Origin: Neocallimastix lanati (nom. inval.)
Taxonomy: Eukaryota > Neocallimastigomycota > Neocallimastigomycetes > Neocallimastigales > Neocallimastigaceae
Length of the DNA stretch: 64,000 bases
Direction of reading: 5' to 3'
Assembly (NCBI GenBank): GCA_016946835.1
Contig: JACVTC010000073.1
Coordinates: 347,501-411,500 of the forward strand
Shown in pieces: positions 24,208-39,569 of the stretch. A program made the position numbers and the translations under genes. A model generated the notes under the pieces. That model saw only the letters and a program-made list of their open reading frames with translations. It ran no database searches and was not told the origin of the DNA. The stretch's first letter is position 1; each line of letters starts with the position of its first letter.

Positions 24208-27200
24208 GTATTATAAATATTTAATACATATTCAATGAGAATACTTAAACATAGATTTATTATAAATATATAAATTATGTAATGATTTTAATTTTATAAT
24301 ATATAATTAAATATATTTAATAATATATCATTTATTTATATAATTTAGTAGTATATTAATTTATATATAAATTTTTTAATATAATAAATTACCATTTTAG
24401 TTAAATTGAAAAAAAAAAAAAAAAGACACTTCTAATATAAATAAAAATAAAAATAAAAATAAGAATAAAAATAAAAAAAAAATAAAACTAAAAATAAAAT
24501 TATAATTAAAAATCAATATATAATATTAATATAATATTAATTATAATAATTATAGGTAATTTTTTATTATTAATAAATTTTTAATAATTATTAATATAAA
24601 AAAGCAAAAAAAAAAAAAAAGCAATAATTATATTCATCATATTAATTATCCAACTTTAGTATATTCATTACAAAATTTATTTAGTAGAATATATTATATT
24701 AAGGCATATTAAAATATTTTTTTTATTAGAAATCGATTTTAGAAATTATTTTTAATTAATACAAATATATTATTATTTAAAAATTTAAAGTTTTAAAATA
24801 AATAAATATATATATATATATAAATATTGAATAATGAATACTAAAAGTTATATATCAAATTGTTATTACATAATAAAATTAATATTTTCATTAATAAAAA
24901 AAAAAAAAAACTTGAATGCATCTATATAGAATATTTTTACTTTATATTATTCAATTATATATTAAAATTTATATGTTAAGAATTATTAGTTTATTTCAAG
25001 TTTTTTGTATTAAATATTTATTTGACTTTGTATTGAGAACACTAAACAAGATAAAAAAGGGAAAATTAGTTATAAATAGGTTTTGTATATAAAAATTTCA
25101 AATTTCAATAAAGTATTAGCAGATGATACTTTATTTAAAATCTTTTTATGTCTTAATTTTTTGTTTATTTCAACATTATATATTAAAAATTATTTAATTT
25201 ATATTATATTTTTTTAAATATTAGTAACAATTAGTAATATTCAAAATTAATTATTAAGATAATGACATAAACTATTATAATTAATACTATAATTATTTAA
25301 TTATTTGATAAATAATATAGTTTTAGTCATTATCATTATTATAATTTTTATTATAATTTTATTTAATATTAACATAATGATATAATATTAATTATTTCTA
25401 GAAAATCCTGTATCTATTTAATTTTAATTTTATTTTTTTTTTTTTTAATTTTTTTATATATTGATACATTAATTATTATATATTTAATTAATTAATAAAC
25501 TAAATAATTAGATCTATACTATTTATTATTCTTAACTTTTGCATATAAAAATAATTAATCATTTAAAATACTATAATTATATATATATATATAAAATAGA
25601 AATAAATACTAATATATAAAATAAACAAAAAATGCGAAACCATTATTCATAGTAAATTATAATATATTAATGAAAATAAATCTTAAAAACCATATATATA
25701 TATATATATATGCGTTTATTATATATAGAAGAGATATGATAAAATTTTTAAATAGTAAATAAATTTATTTTAAAGAAATATAAAAGAATAAAAATAAATT
25801 TATTAAATACTACTAAACAATGTTTTAATCAAGACTATATTTCTCTCTTTTTATATATATATATATATTTATATTTTTATATTTTATTATATATTTTATT
25901 TTTACTTTATTATTTTTAATATTTTATTCAATTTTATTTTATTTTATTTTTATTTTTATTTTTATTTTTATTTACTTTTATATTTATTTTGTACTATTTA
26001 ACTATTTTGTGTAATTTTTACCGTTTTAATTATATATTATAATAAAGGAAATATAAAAAAAAAAAATAATTTATTATAATTAATTATTCTAAATTTGTAT
26101 ATATTAAATTATATATATATGTATATTTTTTTTCTTCATTGTGACACTTTTATCAATTTAATATTATTAAATATTATTTAATAATTATTTGTTTTATTTT
26201 AAGAGTATAATTTAAAAATATAAATATTTAAATATATAGAATTATAATAATGATAATTGAAAAAAAAAATATTGCTTTATTAATTTAATTAGATATCTAC
26301 TGTATATAAAAAATTAAAAAAAAAAAAAAAGACATGAAATAATAAAAATAAATTTAGTATTAATCAAACTTCATTATTTTAAAGTATTAAATAAATGAAT
26401 TTAAATTATATTTTAAAATATATAAAAAATATATAAACCTAATTATAGCAAATAATATAAAATTTTAACTGTAATTATAATTAATTAAATATTTTCTATA
26501 TATATGCTGATTATGCATATAATATATATTTAAATGCTAAGCTATTACAGAGAAAAAGAAGGAATAATTGTTAGTTAATAATTAATTTGATTTAATTTAA
26601 TTATAAATTTTAGAAATACTATTATTAAAAGAACTATTAATTTAAAAATTATACATCTAAAAATGAAAAATATGATAAAAAAAATAATATATCAGTTATT
26701 ATTGTTATTCTCATTAACCATAGCAATTTTCTGTTACATTATTAGTAGAAATGTGGCTAATTTATTAACCTTCTTATAAAGAAAATATATATAAGGTTAA
26801 TATATTGAAATTATTTATGAAAAGGTGAAACGTTATATTGAATTTTAATTACTATATAGCATTCTATATAATAAATAATATATATTAATAAAAATGAAGA
26901 AATAATGTTTAATAAATTTTTATACATAATATAAATAATTTAATGATAAAAACAATTATTTTTTTTTTTTTTTTTTTTTTTATTATAGAAAAATAATAAT
27001 TAATAAAATTTTGTTAGTATTTTATTATTTGGTTCAAATTCATAAGTTTGGTATAACGTTTTTTTTTTAAAAAAAATTAAGAGTTAAGCTTGATGAATAT
27101 CTTTGAATCTATGTATGTATATATGATTTTTACAATTATCCACTTAAGAATCTATCTATTATCTTATTAAAATAAATATATTAACCAAATTATTATTTTA

Positions 27201-30200
27201 ATAAAAATACAGAAAATTTTGTATTTTGATAAAAAATTTTAATATTTTAAATTTAATAATAAAAATATTTCTTATTTTTATTTAATTATTAATATATAAA
27301 GTTTTTATAATTATACAGAATTTTTTTTTCTATATTAAACTAATTATTTTTAATAGCTCTTTAATAATTTAAAAAAATTCAATCATTAGAATTAATAATT
27401 CTATACTAATTATTGTTATAATAGAGGTTTTATTTAAAATAGATAATTAGAGCATCGCATTAAATATATTTATTCAATATCAGATTAATAATATATATTT
27501 CTATAATTTTTTAATCTTTTAATAACATATATTATTTATAAATTGTTCCTTTTTATCAAATATATAATTACTAAATACATTTCAAAAATAAAAAATTGAA
27601 TATAGGAAGAAATAATTAAATAATACATATTTCATGATAAATAAAACTAAATAAATAAAAAAATTGATCTAATAAAATAATAAACTAATAAAGTATAACT
27701 GATTTACTATATGTTTTATTTTATTTTTATTTTTTATTTTTTTTTTAATTAAAAGTATTATTACTGAACAGTAGTATATAGATAACCAATATAATATAAT
27801 TTATTATGATTTAACGTTATAAAATATATTTTATTAATTTTATATAATTTTTTTTCTTTTATATGAACTTAAATTTATGTAAATTTCTATTAGGTAATTG
27901 ATATTTCATCGTCTTCTTTATATATATTTTTTAATAGTTAAATATTATTTGATAACAATATAGTTTTATTATGTAATATTGTAATATATTTATATTTAAG
28001 AATAAAAATATTTTACAAAGAAAAAATGTTAGTTTTATAGTATATGAACTTTATTATTTAAAAATTTATTTTTATTAAAAAAAAAAAAAAAAACTTTATC
28101 ATTTTAATTTTATTTATTAATGAATTTTCATAATATTAATTATTTTTTTTTTGTTAAAATTTTTTTTAAAAAAAGACCATTTAATTAGGATAAAGTGGAA
28201 TAATTTATATTTTTTTAATAAAAATAAAAAAAAATATCATATTAATGAAATATTTTGTAATAATTTAATTGTTCGTTTTAAAAAATCATTATTTAGTTAT
28301 AGATATTAATATACAATAAATTTAAAATTATATATACATATTATCATATTTATTTAACATTTTCATTTTATATGTTTAATCCTTTTGTGTTTAATATAGT
28401 GAACTTTGAAAAACGTTTTTCCTAAAAATGGTCAAAATGTATAGATCAATTCATAATATTAATAAATTATATGTATCTTTTATTGAAAAGTACTCTTAAT
28501 CAAGTTCTCTAATAATAATTTATTGTATTTTTAGAAATAGTTAGCTACATTCTTTTTTTTTTTTTTAAAAAAAAATTGTTGTTGAAAATATACATTTCGA
28601 AGTCTACTTATAAATTTATTTGTAAATATTGATTAAATTTGTTATTAATATATTATTTATTTTCTTAGTATATATAAAATTTAATAAATATTAAAAAAAT
28701 TGATAAAAGCTTTATTATTATATTAGTTTTTTTTATTATTATCTTTATTTTTACTTTAATTTAAGAACAGACACTGTAAATAAAAATATTAATTTATTAT
28801 TAAATTTTTTTTTCTTGAAAAAAAAAAAAAAAAAAAAAAGATACGGAAATTGTTAGAATGACAAATATTTTATTAACTTTATTTTTACTTTTTTAATATA
28901 TATCCAGATTATTCTTTATTTTAATATATATAATTGATATGATAGTATATTAAATATATTAATTAGAGTAAAAATTCGAATGAACATATTATTATTTATT
29001 TGGCCTGTACAGTATAATTCGAAAGTTTTATTATGTATTAAATATTTGTTAAAGAAACTTTATTTTTTTTTTTTTTTTTTTTTTTTTTCATTCTTAATAT
29101 AGAAGAAAAAAAAAAAAATTAAATTATTAATAAAACATAAAAAATGAATATAAAGTTAAATATTAATTAAATATAGATTATATTGGAAATAATATATTTA
29201 TTTATTCCTATCTATTATAAATATGTTGTTTTTGTTGTAGTAAACCATCTTTTTTATTAAATTAATAAACAATACCGTATGTTTTATTAAAAAATTATTA
29301 TGACTTATATGTACTACAATATTTTGTTAATTAATAAATTTACTAATTATTTTTATGTTTATCATATTTGAGTATATTTGAATATATTATCTATAACCTT
29401 ATTTTGCATGATAATAAGTGATACATATGGAATTAAAAAAAAAAGTATTAAAATTTTGATAATATGAATATCATATTTTCTTTTTCTTTATATTAATTTA
29501 AAATTAAATATATATTTTATTATATTATGAAAATTTTATGAATTTTATATAATATTTACATATAATAATTAAATATAATATTAGAATTAATTTTTAATAT
29601 TATAAAAATTATATATATAATTTACAACTAAATTATATATTACAAAAAGTAATGAAGATAAAAAAAAAATTTCTTTTTAAATTTAATTTATTAATGAGAA
29701 AAAGAAAAAATGTTAGGATAAATATTTTTACAATTATTCTTTGTTCATATAAATTATTTATAATTTTTTTATGATTAACTCATAATATTTATTAATATAT
29801 ATTAAGATATATAAATTTAATAATTATATATCTGATTTAATATACCCTTAAAAACATAGAATAAAATTTATTTTTCAAAATTTATATTTTAAAAGATAAT
29901 AGATAATAGACATTTATTAAAGATTAACATGTTATATATTTATTTAATATGTTTAATCTTATTTAATATAATCTAATTAATTATAACATATAATATATAT
30001 ACATTATACATTAATATTTATAAATTTCCAAATAAAGTTAAAAAATATATATATATATATAATATATTTAATCTTGAAAGGTTAAATTTAACAATAATTA
30101 CCATTTTTTGAATTGATTAAAAAAAAAAGTCAATTATTTATTCATTTACAAATATCAAGATTTTTTTTATTTATATATAAATGTTAAATAGTAAATAATT

Positions 30201-30393
30201 TCAGATATTAAATTTAAAAGATACTTCAAAAGTATTTTTTTTTTTTGTTTGTTTAAATAATTATTTATTTACTTCTTTTTTCTCTTATATATATACATAT
30301 ATATATCTTTTTTTATTATTTTTTTTATTTATATTTAAACTTTAGATAAAAGGAAGAATTGGTATATTTTATAATTAAATAAATTCTATGGAA

Positions 30394-30443
<50 letters not shown>

Positions 30444-30882
30444 AATTACAAAATATTATTATTATTACAATATAAGAATTATAAGAATATATTTGAAAAA
30501 GAATTTTTTTATTTATAATTAATTGATATATATATGTATATATATTATTAACTATATCATATTGATATTTAATTCATTTTGTCTGTTTAATGTTCATTTA
30601 AACTCAAAATTATCCATTTTTGTTCATAATTATATAAAATTTATAATAAATAAATTGCATTACTAATTATTAATATAATAATAATGAATAATATAATGAT
30701 TAATCAATATTATTTATATATATGAAATTTAATAATGTATTTTATATAATCATTAACAATAGAACTTATATACAAATTATTATTCATCAAATGTAAGGAT
30801 CAAAAATAAAAATTTAATATATTATAAGAATAAAATATTATTCATTATTTGTACTATTTTTATTTATTTGTTTATTTTTCAC

Positions 30883-30883
<1 letters not shown>

Positions 30884-30943
<60 letters not shown>
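30884..30943. repeat. (TTA)n microsatellite
   Basis: About 20 uninterrupted TTA triplets in the gene desert. Confidence 0.85.
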
Positions 30944-30944
<1 letters not shown>

Positions 30945-31539
30945 AATGCCTTTTTTTATTATACATTTTCGATAGTCTGTAAATAATAGATGCTTAGTTT
31001 AAAATATAAATAAATAATATACATTTTCCTCTTTCAATTTGATAAAATAGCATTTATTTATATAAATAAATTTACATGAAAGTAATATAAAAGTATAAAT
31101 TTATATATATTATAACATATAATTATAATATTTAATTTAATCCGAAATTATAATTATCTAATTATATATATGTATATACTATTGCTATTATTACATTTAT
31201 TATTTTTATTTTATTGATTATATTGATATCTATATATGAAAAAAATTAAAAGGTTTTTTTTTTATTTATATTTATATATATATATTTAAATTAAAATGTA
31301 ATTGTTTTAATTTTTATATTATCAATTATACTTAAGTTTTTTTATATATTATTTAAACAAAATACACCATTATATTTTATTTTATTTGTAAAATATAATT
31401 ATTTTAAATATATATTTTTTAAGAGATATAGTATCTTTTTTTTTTCTTGATTTTTTTTTTTTTTTTTTTTTTTTTCTTGATTTTTGCTAACAAAGATAAA
31501 AAAAAAATAATATATATCAAAGATAAAAAAGAAATAATA

Positions 31540-32260
31540 TATATCAAATATTTCGTCCATTCCAATTACTTTTGTAGTCTTTCAGACAAAGTAATATGAT
31601 AATAATATTTTGTTTACTTGATATTGCATTAACATTGAAATAATTGAATAATAACTGGATATTGATGTAAAGAAGGTAAGAAGGATAATGTAATTCTAGT
31701 CATTTCCATTCTAGCATAAAAATAACGAAAATCGTTATCATTTGAAGTTAGTGAAATTAATAATGGTTTTTGCTATTTCTGGAAGTTCTCAGTTGAAATG
31801 GTATCACAACAAATTCTAATTCATTAGCATATACAAGAGAAGTGGTTTTATTAAAAATAAAAGAAAAAAAATTTTTTCTTTTGTATTACAATATATAATA
31901 GACATCAAAAGATCATTTCTTTGTAGAGTACTACTTATTAAAGTTAACAAAGTTACTACTGATAGAAAAATCAATACTTGAATAATAATCTAATTTATTA
32001 TAAAATGAAAGGAAAAAGGAAAGCTGAAGCGATGTAAGAATATATTTAAATTCTTTATTGTAAGACATATAAAAGAAGATATCAAATCTTTTAAATTAAT
32101 AAAAAGGTTTATTGTTATTAATCATTTTAGAAATTAATACTACGGGAATGGAATGTAATCCTTATAATGAGAAATTTATGACTAGAGAATAATTACTAAG
32201 GAATAGGCCTGAAAAGTATCTATAATTTTGAATTTGTTTTTTTTTTTCTCTGGTTTTCAT
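31540..32260. other. Higher-complexity relic, possible decayed coding sequence
   Basis: Base composition and complexity rise above the surrounding AT desert. On the minus strand, pieces such as S-L-V-Y-A-N-E-L-E-F-V-V-I-P-F (around 31,800-31,850) and F-R-Y-F-Y-A-R-M-E-M-T-R-I (around 31,695-31,735) read like protein but are broken by stops. I cannot assign a family. A degraded retroelement or dead gene are both possible. Confidence 0.3.
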
Positions 32261-33039
32261 GGAATTTTAATTTAAAAAAAAAAAAAAAAGAAAAGAGAAA
32301 TGTTAAAACCATAATGCTTCCAATTAATTTAATATGTTATTTAATGTTATTTCATTAATTCTGAGTATAAGATATTGATTAGAAAGATTAACTTTATTAG
32401 TTAAATAAGAGCTCTGTATTGGTAAAAACATTTTTACTAAAAAGAAAAATAAAAAAAGAAAAAAATAAAGTTGGGTTAATATATTTTGTTAAATTATAGA
32501 GTTTATATTTTTTTAATGTTCCCTATGATAAATCTTATTAACTATAAAAAATAAACATGCATGGAAAATTTGGAAAATTTTTTATTTGTTTTATTAATAA
32601 AAACTTTTATTAAAATATGATTTTTATTAAATAACCTTTATTATTTATGGTAATAAAAAAATTTTTTCTAACCTTAATTATTATTATACCTTATTTTTAA
32701 GGAGATTTAGGAAAATTTTATATATATGATTTTTTTTTTTTTTTGGATAGTAATTATTATTATCCAATGTAATAAATTAATTAATATATCAAATATATAT
32801 TTTATATTATTTATTTATTTATTTAAACACATTAATTTTTATTTTTTATTTTTTTTTTATTTTTTACTTTAATTTTTTATTTTTTATTTTAATTTTTAAA
32901 TATTTTTATTTTTATGTTTATTTTTTTTTCATTTTAAAAAAGATAGAAAACATAAAATATATAAAAAAAAACAACATTAATATATATAAATTAACATCAT
33001 AAAATTTTTATTATTATATAAATTATATAATAAAGTTGG

Positions 33040-33344
33040 TAATCTAACTGAATAGAATAGTGGTGATTCTGAAGGAAGGCACTTTGTTAATAAAATGATT
33101 GATTTTTTTTTTTTTTTTATTATAACTATTTAATGCTACTAGTGATAATAATTACTCTTTCGTCACCTTTTGATTCCAATTTATATCACTTGTGTGTATA
33201 ATGATATTATTATCTATTTTAAATTCTTTAGTAATGATAATAAAGTTATTTTTTTTTCATTTCAATAATTTTGCCTTACATGATGGTGTTGCTGCTGTCA
33301 GTAACTTTAGTGATGGTATTTAAATTGATTGGGATAAATAATAT

Positions 33345-33381
<37 letters not shown>

Positions 33382-33730
33382 TATTATTATTATTAGTTAG
33401 GAAATAACAATTATTATTGGTGAATTTGGTATTATAATCCAATGAAGATATTTGTGAAAGATGGGTTAAATATTATAATATTTTTTTTTTTTTTTGAAGA
33501 TAAAGACAAAGGTCTTAGTCTTTCTGACTATACTAGCTTAAAAAAATTGTTTAACAAAAATTAATTTTTAATGTTTTAATGAAGTAATTCTTCTGATATT
33601 CCAAACAATAACAACAATAACAACAATAACAACAACAACAATAATAATAATAATAATAATAATAAATAATAAATAATCAATCAATTTTAATCAACAAGAT
33701 AGTTCATCCTCATCCCTATCTTCTTTCACT
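33040..33730. other. Higher-complexity relic with CAA/TAA tract
   Basis: Plus-strand pieces such as N-F-A-L-H-D-G-V-A-A-V-S-N-F-S-D-G-I (around 33,268-33,320) look coding but are followed by stops and a poly-T run (about 33,350-33,379). Near 33,605-33,660 there is an AACAACAAT/AAT tract that would encode poly-Asn, as is common in linkers of this genome. No family recognised; probably a dead gene. Confidence 0.3.
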
Positions 33731-34322
33731 AATAAATAATAATAATTTTAATACTATAAAAATAATTATAATATTATAAAAATAACTTGAATCGTTAATA
33801 TATCTATAAAATTTTTATTTATAAATAAAATTATTAAAAATCTTTTAAATAAATATAAATTATATAAATTTTTTTTTTTATTTATTATTTAATTTATTTA
33901 ATTATTTATTCCTTCTAAGAATATTTTTATTATTATTACTACTATTATTATTATTCTAATTAAAGTATTAAATAATATATGCATATATAAATAAAATAAA
34001 AATTTTAATTTTTTTTCTATGATAAAAATTATAAATTATATATTTATAAATATATATATATACATTTTATGCAATTATTAAAAGCTGATATGTATGTGTA
34101 TAGTTATAAATAAGAAAATAAATATTTTTATTCTTTAAAGTGAAAAAATAAAAAAAAAAAAATAATAATAATAATAAAAATTAATATATATGTATATATA
34201 TATTTATAAGAATTTATATGATATTTTAAAAGACTATAAAGAATAAAAAAAGATTAAAGATTTTGTTGGTGTTTTACTGATTATCAAATAATTTATAATA
34301 AAATATAATATAATATAATATA

Positions 34323-34372
<50 letters not shown>

Positions 34373-34373
34373 T

Positions 34374-34411
34374 TTGTTTTGTTTTGTTTTGTTTTGTTTT
34401 GTTTTGTTTTC
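34374..34411. repeat. Poly-T followed by (GTTTT)n
   Basis: A poly-T run (about 34,356-34,374) passes directly into about seven GTTTT units. The same architecture recurs at 58,298-58,346. Confidence 0.8.
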
Positions 34412-34518
34412 GTTGGTTGAAAACTTATAAATACTATAACTCTATTTTAAATTTATATATATTTATTATATATAATTACTATTATTTATTATATATATTT
34501 ATTATTATAGATATTTAT

Positions 34519-36852
<2,334 letters not shown>

Positions 36853-36956
36853 TTTTATTATTCTTAAATTATTAATTTATAAAATTTAAAAAAGTAGTAA
36901 TGAAAAATTCAATAATTTCGATTTTGTTAAAATAAATGAATAATATATAAAAGTAA

Positions 36957-37002
<46 letters not shown>

Positions 37003-37022
37003 TATATATATATATATATATA
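36957..37022. repeat. (TAA)n followed by (TA)n, upstream of RCC1
   Basis: About 45 bp of TAA repeats passing into about 20 bp of TA repeats, 100 bp upstream of the RCC1 start codon, in what should be its promoter region. Confidence 0.8.
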
Positions 37023-38519
37023 TAATAAAAAGTTAAAAATGCCGGGTAATTTTTAGTTTCATTTCATATAAATTGAGTTGTTTTTTAATTTCCGTCATAT
37101 TTTCAAACTAAATTATAATTCACTTTATAAAAATTTATTTTCCATCACTTTTTAATATATTTATTTTTTTAATTATTGATAAAATTATTTTATTTTGTAT
37201 ATAATTACTATTCGTTAACCTTAATACAATTTATTACATTTCCTTTTTTTTTTTTTTAATTATGTCTCTAATTTTGATTTCATACATGCTTTAATTTAAT
37301 ATATTTGAAATTTATTGGTTGTTTATATTTTTATTTTATTAATATTATATTTTCTTTTTATTTATATTTTTCTTAATATTAAAGATATAAATGATATAAA
37401 ATAAATATGTCAAAAAGAGAAAAAAAAGTTCTGTTTTTAATGAATTAATATATACTTTTTATTTTGGTATATTTATTGAATATATAAAGTTTTAATAAAA
37501 TTAAAAAATAATGAAAGAATATTAAAAATTGAATAAAATTTCCTTCAAAAAAAAAAAAATTTTTTTTAATTAATCAATTATTTTAAAATTTATGAACTTT
37601 AATTTTGGTTGGTTAATATTTTATATAATTCAATCATAATCCATACATTCATATAAAGAATATAAAACTTTAATTTAAATATTTATATTAATTTTATATT
37701 AATGAAGTTTTTTATAATAAATTCTATATCAATAATTAATATATTTTTTTTTAATCTTTTAAATATTTTTTTATTTTATTTTATTTTATTTTATTTATTT
37801 TTATTTTTATTATATTTTATTTATATTTTAATATTATATTATTATTATTATTTTATTATTATTTTATTATTATTTTATTATTATTTTATTATTTATTTTA
37901 TTTTTAATTTTTATATTATTTTATTTTTATTTTTATTGTATATTAATAATAAAAACTAATGTCTTAAATTATTAGTTTTTAATAATTATAATTTTAAATA
38001 TACAAGATGAAGTTTATTAGTACACTATTACATATTACATAAATAATGTAATATGTAATAACTGATGACTCTCAAATTTAGACAAAATTGTAATATTAAA
38101 ATTGATAAAAAAAACTTTATAAAATGAAAATTTTAATTATATTTTTTTTACTCATATATATATGATAAATTGATAGTTTAATCTTTCGTATTTTGTTAAT
38201 TCATATATTTACACCAAAAAAAAAAATAAATAGATAAATAAATAAAATAAAAAATAAAAATAAAAAATATAAATAAAAATAAAAATAAATAAATAAATAA
38301 AATAAATAAAATAAAATAAAGCAATAATATAAAAGTAAAAATTAATTCATATATTGTTATCTATATATAAATGGATTAATTGATTATATATATACATAAA
38401 TAAATATATAAATAAAAATGTGAATTATATGATTATAATACAATATATATCAATTAAATCATTGTTATTATATAGCAATTGATTTAATTTATAAGATATA
38501 AATTGTTGTATTTATTTGT
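37023..38519. other. Intergenic between divergent RCC1 and CCDC39
   Basis: AT repeats and TTTTA tracts (around 37,775-37,930) that create a chance F/I/L/Y open frame at 37,702-37,959. Contains a perfect hairpin at 38,027-38,059. No gene seen. Confidence 0.55.
38027..38059. repeat. Perfect 14-bp inverted repeat, 5-nt loop
   Basis: ATTACATATTACAT (38,027-38,040) and ATGTAATATGTAAT (38,046-38,059) are exact reverse complements around AAATA. It could form a hairpin or be a palindromic protein-binding site; no role shown. Confidence 0.85.
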
Positions 38520-39055
38520 AATATATTTTAACTTAGTAAGTATTAATATCATCGTATTCACCATTATCAAATCTCTTAATAATTATTTAATTCATGATAA
38601 TTCTATGACATTGTCTATTTCACTTATGGACATATTTTTTTTTTGATATTTTGATATAAATTACTCTTTGATAAATTCAAACTGGTTTTCTTCATAAATG
38701 ACTTGTTAGTGAATTCTTTTGATTCATTATTAATATAAGAAATAGTTAACGATGAATAAGATTCATGATCTTTAAGAATAAAACATGGATTATTTCTTAT
38801 TACTATATAATTTTCTGATTCACCATCTTCACTATTATTAATTATATTATAATTATTTAATTCATAATATTGCTCTTCTTTTGAGACATTACTTATTTTG
38901 TTTTTTTAACACACTTCTTTCTTTCTATTTATGAATTACTACCTTGATAAACTCAGACTGAATTACTATAAAAATGAAATGTTAGTAAATTCATTTAAAT
39001 CCTCAATTAAAGAAATAGTTGAAAAATAATTAGAGTTATTCATCTCATTTATTTA
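38520..39055 (-). pseudogene. Decayed gene made of diverged tandem coding repeats
   Basis: On the minus strand a stretch of about 85 codons without stops (about 38,640-38,895) reads E-E-Q-Y-Y-E-L-N-N-Y-N-I-I-N-N-S-E-D-G-E-S-E-N, then F-I-L-K-D-H-E-S-Y-S-S-L-T-I-S, then S-K-E-F-T-N-K-S-F-M-K-K. A second copy upstream (about 38,933-39,050) reads N-Y-F-S-T-I-S-L-I-E-D-L-N-E-F-T-N-I-S-F and is then broken by stops. Downstream, Y-H-E-L-N-N-Y and D-N-G-E-Y-D-D-I-N-T-Y echo the first motif again after frameshifts. The two best DNA units (about 38,661-38,770 and 38,933-39,042) align and lie about 272 bp apart. No family recognised. It could be the remains of a repeat protein gene, or short exons of a live gene that I failed to join. 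Confidence 0.45.
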
Positions 39056-39200
39056 TCATAAATAACTATTCTATATAATATTTCAACTTAAAAAAAAAAA
39101 ATTTTTTTCATTATATTTTTTATTTGCTTAATAGTATTGGGTATCATTTTAAATAATGTTGATATAATAAGTAAATAAATTTTAAAAATGGTAAAAAAAA

Positions 39201-39238
<38 letters not shown>

Positions 39239-39569
39239 ATAAAACTGAATCGAAATTAACAAAAAATGTATAAAAGGCAAATTTTTATATCTAAAAGTTT
39301 AATAGTTATAATTTATATTAATTATATCGAAAAAATTAAAATAAACTTTTTAAAAAATATTTCATAAAGAAACTGGAAAACGGAAAAAAAAATATATATT
39401 TATATATAAACAAATAATCATATAAATTAAAGTTAATTAAATTAATGTAATATTGAATTCGAAAAAAAAAAAAAAAAAGAAAAGAAATTTTTTAATGTTA
39501 AATATTTTTAATATTACTTTTTTTTTTTTAAATATTATTAATTATATCTAAATAATATTATTAATAAAG
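39056..39569. other. Intergenic, 5' flank of CCDC39
   Basis: Poly-A/T and TA repeats (about 39,200-39,238). No feature supported; presumably contains the CCDC39 promoter. Confidence 0.5.

Larger units (their letters stand above)
21384..34518. other. 13-kb gene desert
   Basis: Almost entirely AT with homopolymers (poly-T of about 40 at 22,815-22,855 and of about 40 at 30,397-30,439), TA repeats and small palindromes. No gene is supported. One short frame at 26,663-26,779 encodes 38 residues with a basic start and one hydrophobic segment (M-K-N-M-I-K-K-I-I-Y then a Leu-rich run); it could be chance or a signal-peptide relic. Higher-complexity relics at about 31,540-32,260 and 33,040-33,730 are listed separately. 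Confidence 0.55.
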
